This document shows positions 61,287 to 64,000 of a stretch of DNA of 64,000 nt, one piece after another. The number at the start of each line of letters is the position of its first letter. The first letter of the stretch is position 1. The DNA comes from Thiofaba sp049322715 (GTDB lineage: Bacteria; Pseudomonadota; Gammaproteobacteria; Halothiobacillales; Halothiobacillaceae). A program made the translations under genes and the position numbers. A model generated the notes under the pieces. It was not told where the DNA came from. It made no database searches and worked only from the letters and a program-made list of their open reading frames with translations. The stretch is taken from contig JBMOQP010000010.1 of assembly GCA_049322715.1 (NCBI GenBank), positions 62,001-126,000 of the forward strand, in the 5' to 3' direction.

Positions 61287-62438
61287 TTAAAAGAACGTGA
61301 TCTCGCCGGCGGACGCGGCGCTCGTGGCCGCCGCCCCCCCGCGGTGGTTGAAACGCTCCTCCTCGGTGGTGTACCGCCGCTCGATCTCGGCCAGGATGGC
61401 CTCCGGATCGATGGCGTCACCGCCGTCCAGCTGCGCGCGCAGGTAGTCCAGCGACTCCACGGCATGCTGGAGGATCTGGCTCATGCGGTCCTGGAACTGG
61501 AGGGAGACGAGGATGTCCTGGATCTCGAGGCGCATCAGCTGGCTTTCCTCGCGCAGCACGGAGGAGGACCGGGACAACCCTTCGGCCATGCCCTGCAGGC
61601 GCTCGAGCACCTCGTGGATGGTGGTCTCGGAGCCGGCCAGGACGCTGGCCTCCTGCTCCGAGGCCTGCTCGGCCATGCGCAAGGCCTGGTTCATGGCCTC
61701 GGAGATCTCGTCCACCTTGTGGCTGATCCGCCCGCCCGCCTCGTGGGACTGCAGCGAGAGGGCGCGCACCTCGTTGGCCACCACGGCGAAGCCGCGCCCC
61801 ATCTCCCCGGCCCGGGCCGCCTCGATGGAGGCGTTGAGGGCGAGCAGGTTGGTCTGCGAGGCGATGGAGCTGACCTCGGAGGACATGCTCTTGAGGTCCT
61901 TGGCATAGGCATGCAGCCCCCGGATCGTCTCCAGCATCTGCTCGCGCACGCGCACGGAGTCGCCGAGGCTGCCGATGACGGCCTCGAGGCGGTCGCCGCT
62001 CTCCCGGTAGGCACGGTGCACCGCCTCACCTTCTGCCTCCCCGCCCCCCGACGCATCCAGGGTGGTGCCAATGCGGCTGACCAGGGCGGCAAAGCGCTCG
62101 GACATGGCGATCATCGCCTCCTCGGCCTGGCTACGCGCCGTCTCGATCTGCCGCTCGATGATGGGCAGGGCAGCCTGCATGCTGGCCGTCAGGCGCTGCT
62201 GGTACTCGCGTGCCCGCTCGAGTTCGTCGGGCATGGTTTCCGGTAGGGTCATGGGGGCCTCATCCTTCATCCGGCCTCCGGCCAGCCAGCCGGAGGCCAC
62301 GCATGCCACGAACACACCGCCCGCCAGCAGGAGGCCGGGCACCTCGACGCCGGCCACCAGGACGGCGGCGGCCGACCCCGCAAGGCCAAGTAGGGCCGGG
62401 ACCAACAACAGCCGCGGGGCGAATCGACGCTCGGACAT
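61287..62438 (-). CDS. Short membrane methyl-accepting chemotaxis protein (MCP3)
   Basis: The 383-residue receptor has two N-terminal hydrophobic helices (LLLVPALLGLAGSAAAVLVA and LLLAGGVFVACVASGWLAGG) with almost no periplasmic part and no HAMP, then a signalling domain with SIASQTNLLALNASIEAARAGE. The C-terminus ends EITFF. It probably senses a membrane or cytoplasmic signal. First chemotaxis gene after the NarL-type regulator; the 199-bp gap upstream shows no other gene. Confidence 0.92.
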   Translation of the reverse strand: MSERRFAPRLLLVPALLGLAGSAAAVLVAGVEVPGLLLAGGVFVACVASGWLAGGRMKDEAPMTLPETMPDELERAREYQQRLTASMQAALPIIERQIETARSQAEEAMIAMSERFAALVSRIGTTLDASGGGEAEGEAVHRAYRESGDRLEAVIGSLGDSVRVREQMLETIRGLHAYAKDLKSMSSEVSSIASQTNLLALNASIEAARAGEMGRGFAVVANEVRALSLQSHEAGGRISHKVDEISEAMNQALRMAEQASEQEASVLAGSETTIHEVLERLQGMAEGLSRSSSVLREESQLMRLEIQDILVSLQFQDRMSQILQHAVESLDYLRAQLDGGDAIDPEAILAEIERRYTTEEERFNHRGGAAATSAASAGEITFF

Positions 62439-62637
62439 GCGAAAAGCACTCTCAGGAACAATCGGACGGGCGGATTATCCGAGTACGAACGTGAGGTAAA
62501 TATCCGGGAAACGACGAACTTGCCTGTCATGAAAGACACGACAGGGGGTAGGGCATGGCCTCAGGGCGAGGCCACGGAGGAGACGAATGTTTGCGGGACG
62601 CCTCTCCCGGAAGAAGAGCAACCGAGCGGCGCGAGCC

Positions 62638-63267
62638 TCAGCCCGCGAGGCCGTGCTCGACGACGTAGCGGGCGATCTCGGCGTTGGCCTTGAGGCCAAG
62701 CTTCCTGAGGATGCGCATGCGGTGGGTGCTGACGGTGGTGGTGCTGATGGACAGGGCCTCGGCGATCGCCGCGGGGGCCTGCCCCCCGGCGATCATGAGC
62801 ATGATCTCGAGTTCGCGCGCGGAGAGGCGGGCATGCGGGGGGCCCTCGTCGCCATCGAACTGACTGTCGAGCAGACGCTCGGCGAGGGAGACGGGGATGT
62901 AGCGGCGGCCGCGCGCGATCGTGCGCACCGCCTCCAGCACCTCCTCCGGATCGGCCTGCTTGCTGAGGTAGCCGCTCGCCCCAAGGCGCATGGCCTGGAC
63001 GCCATAGGTATCCTCGGGATGCATGCTGTAGATCAGCACCGGAAGCTTCGGCTGCAGCTGGCGGATCATGCGCAGAGCGTGCAGGCCGGGGCGGCCGGGC
63101 AGGTTGATGTCGAGGATCACCAAGTCCACCCCGCCCTCGCGGACGCGCGCCACCGCCTCGGCCTCGGAGGCGGCCTCCAGCACCGCGCTGACACGCGGCT
63201 CCATGCCCAGCAGTCCCTTGATGCCGCTGCGCAAGAGGGCATGGTCATCGACGATCAGTACCCGCAT
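62638..63267 (-). CDS. NarL/FixJ-type response regulator
   Basis: The 209-residue protein has a REC domain (MRVLIVDDHALLRSGIKGLL, phospho-Asp in LVILDINLPGRPGL) and a LuxR-type helix-turn-helix (LSARELEIMLMIAGGQAPAAIAE region, STTTVSTHRMRILRKLGL). It is 10 bp downstream of a HisKA_3 kinase, so the two form a NarX/NarL-like pair. The target is unknown; the adjoining chemosensory operon is a candidate. The start MRVLIVDDH is chosen over a longer frame. Confidence 0.93.
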   Translation of the reverse strand: MRVLIVDDHALLRSGIKGLLGMEPRVSAVLEAASEAEAVARVREGGVDLVILDINLPGRPGLHALRMIRQLQPKLPVLIYSMHPEDTYGVQAMRLGASGYLSKQADPEEVLEAVRTIARGRRYIPVSLAERLLDSQFDGDEGPPHARLSARELEIMLMIAGGQAPAAIAEALSISTTTVSTHRMRILRKLGLKANAEIARYVVEHGLAG

Positions 63268-63277
63268 GGCTCCGCCC

Positions 63278-64000
63278 CTACCTCTCCGATGCTTCCCACC
63301 CCGCAAAGGGGATGTCCACCCGCACACATGTTCCCTGGGCCCCGGACGAAACCCTCACCTGCCCACCGACGAGACGGGCGCGCTCCTGCATGCCGCGCAC
63401 CCCCGTGGAGAGCGGGTCCTCCAGCCTGCCGGCCGCGATGCCGCGCCCATTGTCGCAGACCGAACCCAGGAGGCATCCATCCGCGCAGCGGATCTCCACC
63501 CGCACCTCGCTCGCACCGGAATGGCGGAGGACATTGGTCAGCGCCTCCTGGACGATGCGGAACGCCGCGGTAGCCACCCGCTCGTCCAAGGGTACATCCT
63601 CGCAATCGCCGTCGAAAAGGCAACGGATCCCCGTGCGCCTGCCACACTCCTCGATATGGCTTTGCAGGGCGGGGATCAGCCCCAGCTCGTCGAGCAGCTT
63701 CGGCCGCAGGTCCTGGGCGATGCTGCGCACCGTGCCGATGGTCTGGTCCACCGCCCGCCGAAGGCCCGCAAGCTGCTCCAGGACCTCCGCGCCGGCAGCT
63801 TGTTCTTCCAGCCGGCGGCGCAGCAGGTAAAGGTCCATCTTCAGCGCGGTGAGGGAGGAACCCAGTTCGTCGTGCACCTCGTGCGCGATGCGGCGCCGCT
63901 CCTCCTCGCGCGCCTCCTGCAGGCGCGCGGCCAGGGCCTGCATCTGCGCCCTCGACTGGCTCAGCGCCTGCTCGCCGAGCTTGGTTGCGGTGACGTTCAG
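63278..64000 (-). CDS. NarX-type sensor histidine kinase, C-terminal part (5' truncated by window)
   Basis: The frame is open to the window edge. The HisKA_3 motif EERRRIAHEVHDELGSSLTAL carries the phospho-His, followed by an HATPase domain (AFRIVQEALTNVLRHSGASE, VCDNGRGI, GVRGMQERARLVGG). Upstream residues (LNVTATKLGEQALSQSRAQ) are a linker, probably after a PAS domain. It pairs with the adjacent NarL-type regulator. Confidence 0.9.
   Translation of the reverse strand: MNVTATKLGEQALSQSRAQMQALAARLQEAREEERRRIAHEVHDELGSSLTALKMDLYLLRRRLEEQAAGAEVLEQLAGLRRAVDQTIGTVRSIAQDLRPKLLDELGLIPALQSHIEECGRRTGIRCLFDGDCEDVPLDERVATAAFRIVQEALTNVLRHSGASEVRVEIRCADGCLLGSVCDNGRGIAAGRLEDPLSTGVRGMQERARLVGGQVRVSSGAQGTCVRVDIPFAGWEASER

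Noticed and set aside
62439..62637. Possible small gene in the gap before MCP3
   Set aside because: Short frames only, no ribosome site with a plausible protein, and no RNA gene recognised.

Overview
The window is high-GC, gene-dense bacterial chromosome and reads as a gammaproteobacterium. The main reasons are the glnA-DUF4124-ntrB-ntrC order, the divergent tesA / ybbA-ybbP pair, the atpIBEFHAGDC operon, separate glyQ and glyS, and a rhombosortase with a GlyGly-CTERM substrate. I cannot name the genus. No prophage, CRISPR array, rRNA, tRNA or complete transposase gene was seen, and no gene-free gap exceeds 300 bases.

Layout: 1-1780 is the end of a type IV pilus locus (pilY1 C-terminus, a small exported protein, pilE). 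1777-6026 holds glmU, an orphan ParA-like ATPase and a FadD-type acyl-CoA ligase. 6010-8881 is a secreted-protease cassette: rhombosortase, an S8 protease with a GlyGly-CTERM tail, and a lipoprotein resembling the protease's own propeptide. 8943-13963 is nitrogen control (ntrC, ntrB, DUF4124, glnA) with a sigma-54 promoter and NtrC sites. 14224-17623 is molybdate uptake (modC, B, A, E) with a ModE operator at the modE start. 17686-22120 is housekeeping (ung, pdxH, glyQS). 22374-31952 is a mixed carbohydrate and signalling stretch. 31990-37049 is 5-oxoprolinase pxpABC and a basic amino acid decarboxylase. 37161-44351 is the F1Fo ATP synthase operon. 44348-48175 is tesA / ybbA-ybbP. 48242-64000 is one long minus-strand chemosensory locus with three receptors, cheA, cheY, a STAS protein, two cheW, cheR, cheB, cheD, a diiron ODP-like protein, a receptor-tip-like orphan, a REC-GGDEF-EAL protein and a NarL/NarX-type pair.

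The most unusual content is a family of interspersed three-hairpin repeats (about 70-135 bp) scattered between and inside genes. Stem sequences differ between copies but change in a compensatory way, while the loops stay similar. Copies lie in frame inside ntrC, pxpA, pxpC, cheW, cheA and a glucoamylase-like gene, and others form the C-termini of a GGDEF protein, a GH1 glycosidase and PxpC. All copies internal to ORFs point the same way as their gene. This resembles the palindromic elements inside Rickettsia proteins but is unrelated in sequence as far as I can tell. A second repeat family (AGGAGCCTGTCGGACTTGA ends) forms one 165-bp MITE-like unit and several single ends. Two receptors share a 997-bp near-identical segment, which implies recent gene conversion.
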